Assembly (NCBI GenBank): GCA_963781785.1
Contig: CAWAHD010000005.1
Span: 868,001-932,000 of the forward strand
DNA: 64,000 nt
Reading direction: 5' to 3'
Origin: CAWAHD01 sp963781785
GTDB taxonomy: Bacteria; Planctomycetota; Planctomycetia; Isosphaerales; Isosphaeraceae
The translations under genes and the position numbers were made by a program. The notes below the pieces were generated by a model, which saw nothing but the letters and a program-made list of their open reading frames with translations, had not been told where the DNA came from and did no database searches. Every line of letters begins with the position of its first letter. The first letter of the stretch is position 1. Below, piece after piece: positions 25,508-36,123 of this stretch.

Positions 25508-28500
25508 CCAGCCTGCGGCCGAGCAGTCTGATGTGGAGGCGCTCCTGGCCTTCGATCGAGCGCTGGATGCCGGAACCCACCCTCCGGCGCAGGGGATCCG
25601 ATCCGCTGTTGGAGCCGGTGCACGAATGCCAGCGTCTCCTGGAGGCGATCTGGCCTCGCAGCGTTCCCCGCTCGGCCGAGCTTCCGGGCCAATTCGGCCG
25701 GTTCTCGATCGTGCGCGAGCTGGGCCGCGGCGGGTTCGGGATCGTGTTCCTGGCCGAGGACTTGCTCCTGCGTCGCCGGATCGCGCTCAAGGTGCCGCGC
25801 CCGAGGTTCTGGTCACTCCCGACGTCAGTCGGCGGTTCCTGCGCGAGGCCGAAGCGGCCTCGCGGCTCGACCATCCGTACATCGTGCCGGTTTACGAGGT
25901 CGGTGAGGAAGGGCCGATTTGCTACATCGCCTCGGCGTATTGTGAAGGGCCGACACTGGCCCAGTGGCTGCGCCGGCAAACGGCCGCGGTGCCGATCCGT
26001 GTGGCATCCCAACTCGTGGCTGTCCTGGCCGCAGCGGTTGCACACGCCCACGAGCGGGGAATTCTGCACCGCGATCTCAAACCGGGCAATATCTTGCTCC
26101 AGCAACGGGACGGCAACCCGTCGACAACGGAGCCGCTGTGCCACGACCTGGGTTTTCTACCGCGGATCTGTGACTTCGGCCTGGCCAAGCTGCTCGATCA
26201 GGTCTCGCACGAGACGCGCACCGGGGTGCCGATCGGCTCGCCCGAATACATGGCGCCCGAACAGGCTGGGGGGCGCCTTCAGGAGCACGGCCCTGCGACG
26301 GATATTTACGCCCTCGGCGTGATCCTGTACGAACTGGTGACCGGACGGCCTCCCCACCGCGGCCAATCCGATCTCGAGACACTTCGCCTGGTCTCGGACC
26401 AGGATCCACCGCCGCCTCGATCTCTGCGTCCCAGCCTGCCGCGCAACCTGGAGACTATCACGCTGAAATGCCTCGAGAAGCGACCTGCCCGGCGTTACTC
26501 AAGCGCCGCAGCATTGACGGACGATCTGCAGCGGTTCCTGGGCGGCAGCCCGGTCAAGGCCCGGCCAATTCCGGTGTGGGAACACGCCGGTAAATGGGCC
26601 AGGCGGCGGCCGGTCCATGCGGCGCTTCTGGTCGTGCTCGCGGCTCTGGTGCTCGCCGTACTTGGGGGCCTCGAGTGGGCACGGGTTCGCGAGAAAAAGC
26701 ATGGTGACGAGCTGCGCCTGGCCCTGGAAAACTCGCGCCGGAGCGAGACGGAGGCTCGCGAACACCGCGCCGTGGCTGACCGAGAGCGCCTGCTGGCCTA
26801 CCAGCACCTGGCCGCCAACCAGCTCAAGCTCGCGGGTTTGCTTCTCGATCGCGGGGAATATGAATCGGCGATCTCGATTCTCGACTCGCTGGGGCCGCCT
26901 CGCGGCCCCAGCGACTCGCGCGGGTTCGCCTGGAATTGTCTCGATCGACTCGTCCGCCCTCCCACCACAATGCTGCCGGGCTTGCCGAGAATTGCGCGAG
27001 CAATCGCGGTTCGGCCCGACGGCCGCTTGATCGCCCTCACGGACGACGCGAACAACGCCTTTCTGTTGGATCGCGACACGGGTACGCTCAAGCAGCTCCC
27101 GGGAGAGCCCAAGCTGACGGTGTGTCAACGCCTCGTATTCTCGCGCAACGGGCGCAGCCTGGCCTCGCTGTCACATGACGCCCGTGACTGGGGCAAATCG
27201 GAGGTCAAGGTCTGGGATGTCAAGAGCGGCACCCCTTGGGACGGGATGCCCGAATACCTCAATCTCTGCTATCAAGTGGTATTCAGCCCGGACGGACGAA
27301 CGCTGGTCACGGCCGAGGCCGTGTACAGCAATCGGTCGACACCGATTCGTGCTTGGAAGCTCTCGGACGATGGGAAACACATCACCCTCGGCGAATCGTT
27401 GTCCGGCAATCAGCTCAAGGATCGCCTTTCGCCGGCCGTCAAGCGAACGGACCCCGGGACTCAGGCGTTCCAGCTCTGCGACGTCCTGGCAGTGACCAAC
27501 GGCCGTTCGATCGAGTTCACGGCTGTCACGCTGGAGAGCGGCGAGATCGAGCTTTACGATGCAGGCTCCGGTTATCTCTACGCGGTCTGTCGAGTCGTGG
27601 GGCCTGAGGTCGTCTTCGTTCCACGCACCGACCGGACCGTTGCTTGTACCCCGGCCGAAGTGGACGACATCGGTCGTGTCGCTTGTGCGGTCACGGCCCG
27701 TGCGCATGCCCGACCAATCAGTGCAGCGGTCCCTGCCATCGCAGCTCGATTCTCCGTCGACGGCCGCGCCGCGGCCGTCTGCCATCACTACCCGGATCGC
27801 CCGCGCGGCGATCTCCGCGTGTTTGACGTGGCCACGGGAACGGTGGGAGTGGAAACCACGTGGGGCAACGTGGGGGACAGATGCGCGTTCGCGTTCACTC
27901 CCGGGGGGGACGCTCTGATTGCCACCGGCTTTGACGCCCACGCTCGCGTCTGGGAGTTCAATGGCTGGCGTGCACCCGGCGTCTTGAGCGGGCACAACAA
28001 GGAAGTTTGGGGGCTGGCGTTCTCGCGAGATGGTCGTACACTCGTGTCGTCGAGCGACGATCATACGGTCAAGCTGTGGGCGCTGGCCTCCGGTCTCGAG
28101 CAAAAAACGCTGAAGGGCCACGGGTCGCTGGTCACGGCGGTCGCGTACTCGCCCGACGGTACGCTGCTGGCTTCCGCCGGATGGGATGAGACGATACGAC
28201 TCTGGAAGGCCGCCACCGGAGCCCCGCTCGCCACGCTGGAAGGTCATACCGATCATGTGTTTACTCTGGCGTTCTCGCCGGACGGGAATACGTTGGCTTC
28301 GGGGGGAGCAGATCGAACAATCCGGCTCTGGGACGTGCCGAGCGGGCGAGCGCTGGATGCGCCGCTGACGGGTCATACAAACCGGGTGCACTCGGTCGCA
28401 TTCGCGCACGACGGCAAGACGCTGTATTCCGGCGCACTGGACAAGACGATCAGGCTCTGGGACTGGGAAGAGCGCCGGCTGCGCGTGACCTGGCGCGCGG

Positions 28501-29027
28501 AGGACAAGGTCTTGGCCCTGGCGTGTTCGCCGGACGGCCAGACACTTGCCGTGGCGCAAACTCGCGGAACAATCCGGTTGTGGGACGTGATCCAGCAGAA
28601 GGCTCGTCCCCCGTTGCGAGGCCACGAAGGTGACGTGCTGGGCATCGCCTTCAGTCCCGATGGCCTCACCCTCGCCTCCGTCGGCCGTGACCATTCGGTG
28701 CGAATCTGGGATCCGGTCACAGGCCACGAAATGCTAACCCTCAAGGGGCACACGGCGCCTGTCCACGGGATCGCGTTCTCGCCCGATGGCGCGATCCTGG
28801 CGACGGGCAGCCACGACGGCGCCATCAAGCTCTGGCGGGCCTCGCCTCGATCGATGGATCAAAAGGCAAGCGCCAGGGCGCTGTCGATTCAACAGGCGAT
28901 TCATCCCTCAAGAATCTGGTCTCGGGCAACGATCCGCCTCACGGAAGAGATAGGACTCGCCCATGATCCCCGCGAATGGTCGCTTGGTAACCGAGGAGTC
29001 CCAGGTCGAAGCGCTCCTGGCCTTTGA
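25491..29027 (+). CDS. Ser/Thr protein kinase with WD40 propeller (first tandem copy)
   Basis: The frame is 1178 codons. Kinase motifs HRDLKPGNILL, DFGLAKLL and GSPEYMAPEQ are intact; one membrane helix follows ('VHAALLVVLAALVLAVLGG', near 370-395), then degenerate and finally seven clear WD40 repeats. Residues about 34-104 are out of frame. The +1 frame between about 25595 and 25803 encodes the Gly-rich loop GRGGFG and 'IALKVPRP' with the invariant Lys, so two opposite one-base shifts have scrambled the ATP-binding lobe. The last ~35 residues are read from a duplicated sigma-factor tail and run 65 bases into the next gene. Phosphorylation of the coupled sigma factor is a likely role, if the shifts are sequencing errors. 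Confidence 0.85.
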   Translation: MIRVNDQPAAEQSDVEALLAFDRALDAGTHPPAQGIRSAVGAGARMPASPGGDLASQRSPLGRASGPIRPVLDRARAGPRRVRDRVPGRGLAPASPDRAQGAAPEVLVTPDVSRRFLREAEAASRLDHPYIVPVYEVGEEGPICYIASAYCEGPTLAQWLRRQTAAVPIRVASQLVAVLAAAVAHAHERGILHRDLKPGNILLQQRDGNPSTTEPLCHDLGFLPRICDFGLAKLLDQVSHETRTGVPIGSPEYMAPEQAGGRLQEHGPATDIYALGVILYELVTGRPPHRGQSDLETLRLVSDQDPPPPRSLRPSLPRNLETITLKCLEKRPARRYSSAAALTDDLQRFLGGSPVKARPIPVWEHAGKWARRRPVHAALLVVLAALVLAVLGGLEWARVREKKHGDELRLALENSRRSETEAREHRAVADRERLLAYQHLAANQLKLAGLLLDRGEYESAISILDSLGPPRGPSDSRGFAWNCLDRLVRPPTTMLPGLPRIARAIAVRPDGRLIALTDDANNAFLLDRDTGTLKQLPGEPKLTVCQRLVFSRNGRSLASLSHDARDWGKSEVKVWDVKSGTPWDGMPEYLNLCYQVVFSPDGRTLVTAEAVYSNRSTPIRAWKLSDDGKHITLGESLSGNQLKDRLSPAVKRTDPGTQAFQLCDVLAVTNGRSIEFTAVTLESGEIELYDAGSGYLYAVCRVVGPEVVFVPRTDRTVACTPAEVDDIGRVACAVTARAHARPISAAVPAIAARFSVDGRAAAVCHHYPDRPRGDLRVFDVATGTVGVETTWGNVGDRCAFAFTPGGDALIATGFDAHARVWEFNGWRAPGVLSGHNKEVWGLAFSRDGRTLVSSSDDHTVKLWALASGLEQKTLKGHGSLVTAVAYSPDGTLLASAGWDETIRLWKAATGAPLATLEGHTDHVFTLAFSPDGNTLASGGADRTIRLWDVPSGRALDAPLTGHTNRVHSVAFAHDGKTLYSGALDKTIRLWDWEERRLRVTWRAEDKVLALACSPDGQTLAVAQTRGTIRLWDVIQQKARPPLRGHEGDVLGIAFSPDGLTLASVGRDHSVRIWDPVTGHEMLTLKGHTAPVHGIAFSPDGAILATGSHDGAIKLWRASPRSMDQKASARALSIQQAIHPSRIWSRATIRLTEEIGLAHDPREWSLGNRGVPGRSAPGL

Positions 29028-32000
29028 CCGAGCGCTGGCGGCTGGAATTCCTCCGGCGGCTGGTGCGGGGTCTGCTCCGTGCTTGGAGCCGGTGCACGAA
29101 TGCCAGCGTCTCCTGGAGGCGATCTGGCCGCGCGGCATTTCCACGTCGTTCGAGCTCCCGAGCCAGTTCGGCCGGTTCTCGATCGTGCGCGAGCTGGGCC
29201 GCGGCGGATTCGGGATCGTGTTCCTGGCCGAGGACTTGCTCCTGCGTCGCCGGATCGCGCTCGAGATGCCGCGCCCCGAGGTTCTGGTCACTCCCGAGGT
29301 CAGGCGGCGGTTCCTGCGCGAGGCCGAAGCGGCCTCGCGGCTCGACCATCCGTTTATCGTGCCGGTTTACGAAATCGGTGAGGAAGGTCCGATTTGCTAC
29401 ATCGCCTCGGCCTATTGCGAGGGGCCGACACTGGCCCAGTGGCTGCGCCGGCAATCGGCCGCGGTGCCGATCCGCGTGGCCTCCCGACTTGTGGCGGTCC
29501 TGGCCGCGGCGGTCGCGCACGCCCACGAGCGGGGCATTCTCCACCGCGATCTCAAACCGGGCAATATCTTGCTCCAGCAACCGGACAAAGCGTTACTGGC
29601 TGCGCAGCCAGCGCGCGATGATCTGGAATTCGTACCGCGGATCTGCGACTTCGGTCTGGCGAAGCTGCTCAATCAGGTCTCCCAGGAGACGCGCACCGGC
29701 GTGCCGATCGGCTCCCCCGAATACATGGCACCCGAACAGGCTGCCGGGCGACTGCGGGAGCACGGCCCGGCGACGGACGTGTACGCCCTGGGCGTGATCC
29801 TTTACGAACTCTTGACCGGACGGCCTCCGCACCGCGGCGAGAACGATCTGGAGACGCTCCGCCTAGTCGCCGACCTAGATCCGCCGTCGCCTCGCGACTT
29901 GCGTCCCGGCCTGCCGCGCGATCTGGAGACGATCACCCTCAAATGTCTCGAAAAACGGCCCGTCCGCCGGTACACGAGCGCTGCGGATTTGACGGCGGAC
30001 TTGCAGCGTTTCATGGCCGGCAGACCGGTACAGGCCCGGCCGGTTCCGCCGTGGGAGCACGCCAGTAAGTGGGCCCGGCGGCGGCCGGTCCACGCGGCGC
30101 TTCTGGTCGTGGTCGGGGCTCTGGCGGTCGCAGTGCTGGGCGGTCTCGAGTGGGCACGGGCGCGCGAGACGTTCCACAGCGACGCATTGCGCGTGGCCCT
30201 GGAAAGCTCACGCAAGAGTGAAGTCGAGGCCCGCGACCAGCGCGTCAAAGCCGACCGGCAAAGCCTGCTGGCCCACCAGCATCTGGCCGCGAATCAGTTG
30301 AGGCTGGCGGGATGGCTCGTCGAACGCCAAGACTACGACCCGGCGCTGTCGATCCTCGAGTCTCTCAGGCCGCCCCAAGGCCTGCCCGAGACCCGCGGGT
30401 TCGCGTGGTACTACCTGTACCGGTCCATCAGCCACGGCGTACCGATGTTGCCAGCCCTGCCGGCGAGGGTCAGAACCGTTGCCCATGCAACAGACGGCCG
30501 TACGATCGCGCTGGCGGATGAGGACAACAACACATTTCTCCTCGATCGCAACACCGGGACATTGAGAGAGCTTCCGGGCAAGCCCAAGCTCACGGCCTGT
30601 GAGCGCCTGGTATTCTCTCCCGACGGACGCAGCCTGGTGTCGCTGTCTCACGGCGGCAGCGGTCAGGTTTGGGCCTGGAGCGAGGTCAAGATCTGGGATG
30701 CCTTTAGCGGCGCTCCGGTCGAGGGAATGGCGGAGGACTTCGGCTTCTGCTACCAGATCCTGTTCAGCCCGGATGGTACGCTGGTCACAATCGAGTACGC
30801 GCGCGGCAATCCGGCAGCACAGGTTCGCTCTTGGCGGCGTTCCGATGACGGGAAACGAGTCAGCCTGGGCGAATCGTTGCGTGCGGACCAGCTCCGGGAT
30901 CGTCTCGCTTTGGATCGCCGAGGGGGCGATTCCGGACGCCAGACGTTCCGATTTTCCGACTGCCTGGCCGTCACCCCAGACGGCGATTGGACCGTTGCGG
31001 TCTCGCTCGAGAGCGGCGAGATCGAGCTTTACGGGGCGGGCGGCGATTGCAAGGCCGTCTGCCGCATCGCTGGGCCTGAAGTCGTCTTTGTGCCCCGCAC
31101 AAACGGTACAGTTCCCCGCACGGCGGCCGAGGTTGACGACATCGGTCGTGTTGCTTGCAAACTCACGGTGCGTGCGCACGCGAGGCCGATCAGCGCGGGC
31201 GTCCCCGTTCGCACGGCACGCTTTTCCCGAGACGGCCGCGCTGTGGCCGTCTTCGAAAAGCATCGAGATTCTCCTGGCGGCGCTCTGCACGTGATTGACG
31301 TCTCTGCCGATCGGGTTGACGCCCGCGCCACGTGGGGCGACGTGCCGGCAAACTCCTTGTTGTTCGGATTCGCTCCCCAGCGAGACGCTCTGATCATTAC
31401 GGGTCTCGACGCTCGCGCTCGAGTTTGGGAGTTCATTGTTCCGCGTGCCACGGCCATGCTCATAGGGCACAAGAAGGAAGTCTGGGGGCTGACATTCTCA
31501 CGCGATGGCCGAACGCTCGTCTCATCGAGCGATGACGGCACGCTCAAACTGTGGGAAATGGCTTCCGGCGTGGAGCGACGAACGCTGAAAGGCCACGGCT
31601 CGCTCGTGAGTGCAGTCGCTTACTCGCCGGACGGCGAGCTGCTGGCTTCCTCCGGCTGGGATAACAGGATCCGGCTATGGAAAGCGGGGAGCGGGGCCGA
31701 AATTCGCACGTTGTCAGGTCATGCCGAGCACGTGTGCGCCGTGGCATTCTCGCCCGATGGCAAGACCTTGGCGTCTGGGGGGGACGACCGAGCGATCCGA
31801 CTATGGGATGTATCCACCGGGCGCGAGCAGACCGCCCTTGACCGGTCACGACAGACGGGTGAATTCCGTCGCGTTCGCAATCGACGGGAAGACGCTGTAT
31901 TCCGGCGCCGGCGACAAGACGATCAGGCTCTGGGACTGGGAAGAAAGCGGGTTGCATGAGGCCTGGCCCGCAGAGGAAGAGGTCTACTCGCTGGCGCTCT

Positions 32001-32515
32001 CGCCGGACGGACAAACCTTGGCGGCGGCGCAGCCCCGCGGAACCGTGAGGATCTGGGACGTGGGCCGGGCGATCGCTCGCACTCCCTTGCGAGGACACGT
32101 GGGCGACGTGTTAGGCGTCGCCTTCAGTCCCGACGGCCGCACGCTGGCCTCCGCCGGCAGGGACCACACCGTTCGGCTCTGGGATCCGGCCACCGGCCAC
32201 GAATTATTGACGCTCAAGGGCCATGAGGCGCCCGTTCACGGGATCGCATTTTCGCCGGACGGCACAGTCCTGGCGACGGGTAGCCACGACGGTGCGATCA
32301 AGCTTTGGCGGGCCCAGCCAGAAACGGAGGCACAGAAGACGGTTGAAACCTCTCGCTCTGGAGCAAACGGTTCGGGACTTTCTCGCCGCCCCCTCGGCGG
32401 TCATTCGGCCACACCCGGAGCCCCCTCACCCGGCCTTGAGGCGACCTCTCCCCGACGGGGCGAGGTAACAGGAGCCGCCCCCTCACCCGGCCTTCGGCCG
32501 ACCTCTCCCCAATAA
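28963..32515 (+). CDS. Ser/Thr kinase-WD40 protein (second tandem copy), frameshifted
   Basis: This copy arose with the previous one by tandem duplication. The N-terminal lobe is in frame here (GRGGFG loop), but the invariant Lys is replaced: 'RIALEMPRP' has Glu where the first copy has Lys (AAG to GAG). HRDLKPGNILL, DFGLAKLL and GSPEYMAPEQ remain. The frame ends at 31959, yet the WD40 region continues in another frame ('PLTGHDRRVNSVAFAIDGKT') to 32515. One base is missing near 31840. Seven C-terminal WD40 repeats are seen in total. With Lys replaced, catalysis is doubtful and it may serve as a pseudokinase scaffold. The last ~35 residues derive from a dispersed repeat. Confidence 0.8.
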
Positions 32516-32527
32516 GGGGCGAGGTAA
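32423..32527. repeat. Two copies of a hairpin-forming repeat
   Basis: CCCTCACCCGGCCTT..GCGACCTCTCCCC..GGGG.GAGGT occurs at 32423-32468 and again at 32479-32527. Each copy has a CCTCTCCCC / GGGGCGAGG stem. This sequence type is common as a dispersed repeat in many bacterial genomes. It supplies the last codons of the second kinase gene. Confidence 0.7.
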
Positions 32528-33066
32528 AACAATCAGCGTCTTCCCACACACCAAGGCAACGAAAACCGCTTCTCGCCCTAATTCCATGCCATCCATTGGC
32601 TTGTGGTGATTCGGCAGCGATGCGCGAAAACTGCGCGTCCGGTTCTTGCCCGAATTGTATCCTATGAGTATGAGGGAGACCGAGCGACGGTGCTCGGATC
32701 ACGGTAGTGGAACGGATGCCGCAAGAATACACTGCTCGAAACTGTGCCAGGTACCGGGTCGCCGGCTGACCACCTCTTTTTCAATTTCCATCTTGAGCCG
32801 GGCCGGACCGGGCCAATCGGCTCCCGGTTCCCGCATCGTAATATACAATAGTAATAATTCGTATTAGATTAATCGTACGAGAATCTCGTGTTGAGAGTCA
32901 ATACTTCCGACTCTTTGATCCGATAAAGGGGGCATGTCGCGGGGACACGGCACGGTGATCCGAGCTTGTGAGGCGGTCCCCGGAGCAGCTTGGTCGAGAC
33001 GAGCTACGCTATGCCGGGCCCGGCTCCACGACGGACCCGGGCCCTCCCTCTTCCCTGGAGCAGAAC
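32528..33066. other. Intergenic, AT-rich patch before the LEPR-XLL gene
   Basis: No gene seen. 32838-32878 is strongly AT-rich (TAATATACAATAGTAATAATTC) in contrast to its surroundings and could hold the promoter of the 33067 gene, about 200 bases downstream, but no clear -35 is present. Confidence 0.4.
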
Positions 33067-35939
33067 ATGAAGTTCGCGCGATGGAGCGCCGAGCGTTCGT
33101 TGATGTCACGAGAGTCGCGACGAGGTCCCCGGGCTTCCCGAGTCTGCCGTCCCGCCCTGGGACTGGAGCGATTCGAAGAGCGGGTGCTCCTATCGACAGC
33201 GATCGTGAGCATCAATGCGACGGGCGCGGCAGCCGCCAACGGCAACTCCGATTTCGCCAATACGCTGGGGGAGGACGAAGGCGTCGGCGTTTCGGGCCCC
33301 CAAGAGCCTCAGGGCAACTTGAGTGCCGATGGAACCCAGCTCGTGTTCGTCAGCGACGCGACCAACCTGGTCAGCTCACCAAGCGACACGAACCAGGCCA
33401 GCGACGTCTTCGTCCGCAACACGACGACGGGGGCGACGACGCTGGTCAGCGTAACTCCCGACGGCAAATCCTCCGGCAACGGCGCCTCGTTCGATCCCGT
33501 GATCAGCCCCAATGGTCAATACGTTGCCTTCGTCAGCTATGCCACGAACCTGACGGGCGTGACCGCCCAGGCGACCAACCCCGCGCTCGGTCAAGGGATG
33601 GGGAATCTCTACGTCCGGGACCTCCAGACGAATACGACGACCCTCCTGGACCAGACACCGGCCGGCATGGAGGCGGACGGGTGGAGCACCGGTCAGTTCG
33701 TCTTCAGTCCGGACAGCAAGAGCCTCGCTTGGATCGACACGTCGGACGACCTGACAACGGCGAAGGTCGACCCCAACTCTGGCTCTACTCCCGATCCTGC
33801 GAACCCCGGTGGCCCACTCGCGCCGACTTATGTCTATGTCCGTGATCTGGCCGCACAGTCGACGTCGCTCGTGAGTGTTTCAACGGCCGGCCAGGCCTCG
33901 GGCGATGACTCTCAGGCGACGACACTGGTTTTCAGTCCCGACAGCAACTCGCTGGTCTTCGCCAGTGGTGCAACCGACTTGACCGCCAACACGCCCGAGA
34001 ATGCGCCGGATCCCGACGGCTACTACAGCAGCATGAACCTGTTCTTGCGCAACCTGACAACGGCGACGACGACCTTGCTTACCCCGACGACTGTCGGTCA
34101 ACTTTCGGCGGGAGTCAGCACGGGCGCGGTCTTCAGCCCGAACGGCCAGTCAGTGGCGTTCACGAGCGACGCAACCAATCTGACAGCCAACCTACTCGAT
34201 CCTGCGCCAGAACCTGGCGAGCAGCTAGACGGGGGCATTTCCATTGAGAGTAACGTGTTCGTACGCGATCTCACGACGGCGACAACCAGCCTGGTCAGCG
34301 CCACGCCGAGCGGTCTGGCCTCCAATGGGACAGCCGGCTTCGGCGGTAGCCCGATCGTCTTCAGCCCCGACGGCAGCTTGATCGCCTTCCCGAGCAACGC
34401 AACCGATCTCACGAGCAACCCGGTCGACTTGACGCCCGCACCGGGCGCCGATTCATCCGGCGAAACCGATATCTTCAATTCGAATCTCTTCGTTCGCGAT
34501 CTCACCACCGGCATCACCACGCTCGTGAGCGTCACGCCGGACGGGATGCTCTCAAGCGGCGGCGTGAATCAGTTCCTGTTCAGCCCTGATGGCAAGTATC
34601 TGGCGTTCACCAGCAGCGCCGGCGACTTGACCAAGAACGCCTTGGAAACGACGCTTCCCACGATCGCCGGGCAAGCCACGTATCCCGGACTGAACGATCA
34701 AGGTCCGATCAACAACGTGTTCGTCCGCGACCTGGCCGCGGGAACGACGACGCTCGCCTCGGTGACCACCACCGGCCTGCTCCCGGACGCGTCTGCCTCC
34801 GGGCTGGTTTTCAGTCCTGACAGCGGGTCGCTGTTCTTCACGAGCACCGCCATCGACCTGACCAGTAACCCGCCCGACGCCACGGCTGCGTCTCTCGCCG
34901 CAGAGGGAGTCGGTTTCGGTTTCAATGGGACCAACCTCTTCGTGCGCGACCTTACGGCGGGGACGACATCGCTGATCTCGGCCACAGCCGATGGCCAGCT
35001 TTCGACTTCTGGAGACTCTAACTTTGTCCTCTCGCCGGACGGGCAAACGCTCTTTTTCGACAGCAACGCGGCGGACATGGCGAGCCTTGGCTCCAATCCC
35101 GATAATAAGTCGACCGAGATCTTCGCGGCGACGGCGCCATTCACGGCGTCAAACCAGTTCCAGTTCGCTTCCTGGTCGTCCTCGGCCGGTGAATCCTCCG
35201 GCCCCGCTGTGATCACGGTCGTGCGCACCGGCCCCGCCACGGGGGCGGCCTCGGTCGGCTATTCGGTTCAGAACGGATCCGCCGTGGCCGGCACTGACTT
35301 CGCGGCCACTTCCGGGACTCTCAATTTCGCGGCGGGGCAAACGAGTCAGACCATCAGCATTCCCCTGAAACCGGGCGATCATTTTGCCGGGACGCGGTCG
35401 GCCAGCGTTGTGTTGTCGAATCCGCTGGGTGGGACGCTGGGATACTCAAGTTCGGTGCTAAACCTGACCTCGACCCCGGCGCCACCCGTGCCGACGCCGA
35501 CCCCCGTAACGCCGGTCAAAACCGTCGCGCCTGCGCCGGGCCCGATCGTTTTGAGCGCGACACCAGTGCAGGAACGCCACGGCAAGACCAGCCTGATCAT
35601 CACCTTCAACCAGGCGCTCGACCCGGCCTCGGCCATCAGTTCGGCAAACTACCACGTCACCATCCCAGGGAGCGCGGCGGTCATCCGCCATGGACACCGC
35701 ACTGCCGCTCGTCCGTCACGGCCGCTTTCAATCAGCAAGGTGGCCTATGACGCGGCGACGAAAGAGGTCACATTGAGTTTGCGCAAGCCCCTGCACGGCA
35801 AAGAGGCGATCGAACTGCAGATCACGGGAACAGCGGGTGGAGTCGCGGGGCGCACGGTACAGCGCTCAACAGCCCCGACACGCTGAAGCCGGGTCAGGAT
35901 TACACCGCTCTGCTGAACCTGAATGGCCGACATTCTTGA
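33067..35939 (+). CDS. LEPR-XLL surface protein with TolB-like propeller and Calx-beta domain, frameshifted near the end
   Basis: About 957 residues. The N terminus has 'LERFEERVLLS', the LEPR-XLL sequence that marks planctomycete surface proteins. About ten PD40/TolB-like repeats follow ('DVFVRNTTTGATTLVSVTPDG', 'FSPDG..LAFTS.ATDLT'), forming one or more beta-propellers. Then come a Calx-beta domain ('VAGTDFAATSGTLNFAAGQT'), a Pro-rich linker and a Big-type domain ('VQERHGKTSLIITFNQALDP'). The frame stops at 35886, but one base later it continues 'GTALNSPDTLKPGQDYTALL' to 35939. A G is missing in the GCGGGG run near 35846. The ATG at 33067 has GGAG upstream. It is exported and may bind Ca2+; no catalytic site. 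Confidence 0.8.
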
Positions 35940-36123
35940 TGGATGGCACAGGTCGATCGAGACACCCAGCTTGCTCTTTCGCCCAGGTTCGGAGATTGCA
36001 AACCGCGGCCGGCGCCTCAGCGGCAGGCCCGGTACGCGTCGACTGCCCGGATTAGGCGACCCGTGGTTGCGCTGATACAATCGGGCCCGGACGACGACCA
36101 TCGTTGAAATCTGTGCCGCCGCT

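Noticed and set aside
27171..28727. 518-codon minus-strand ORF
   Set aside because: Antisense to the WD40 region of kinase copy 1.
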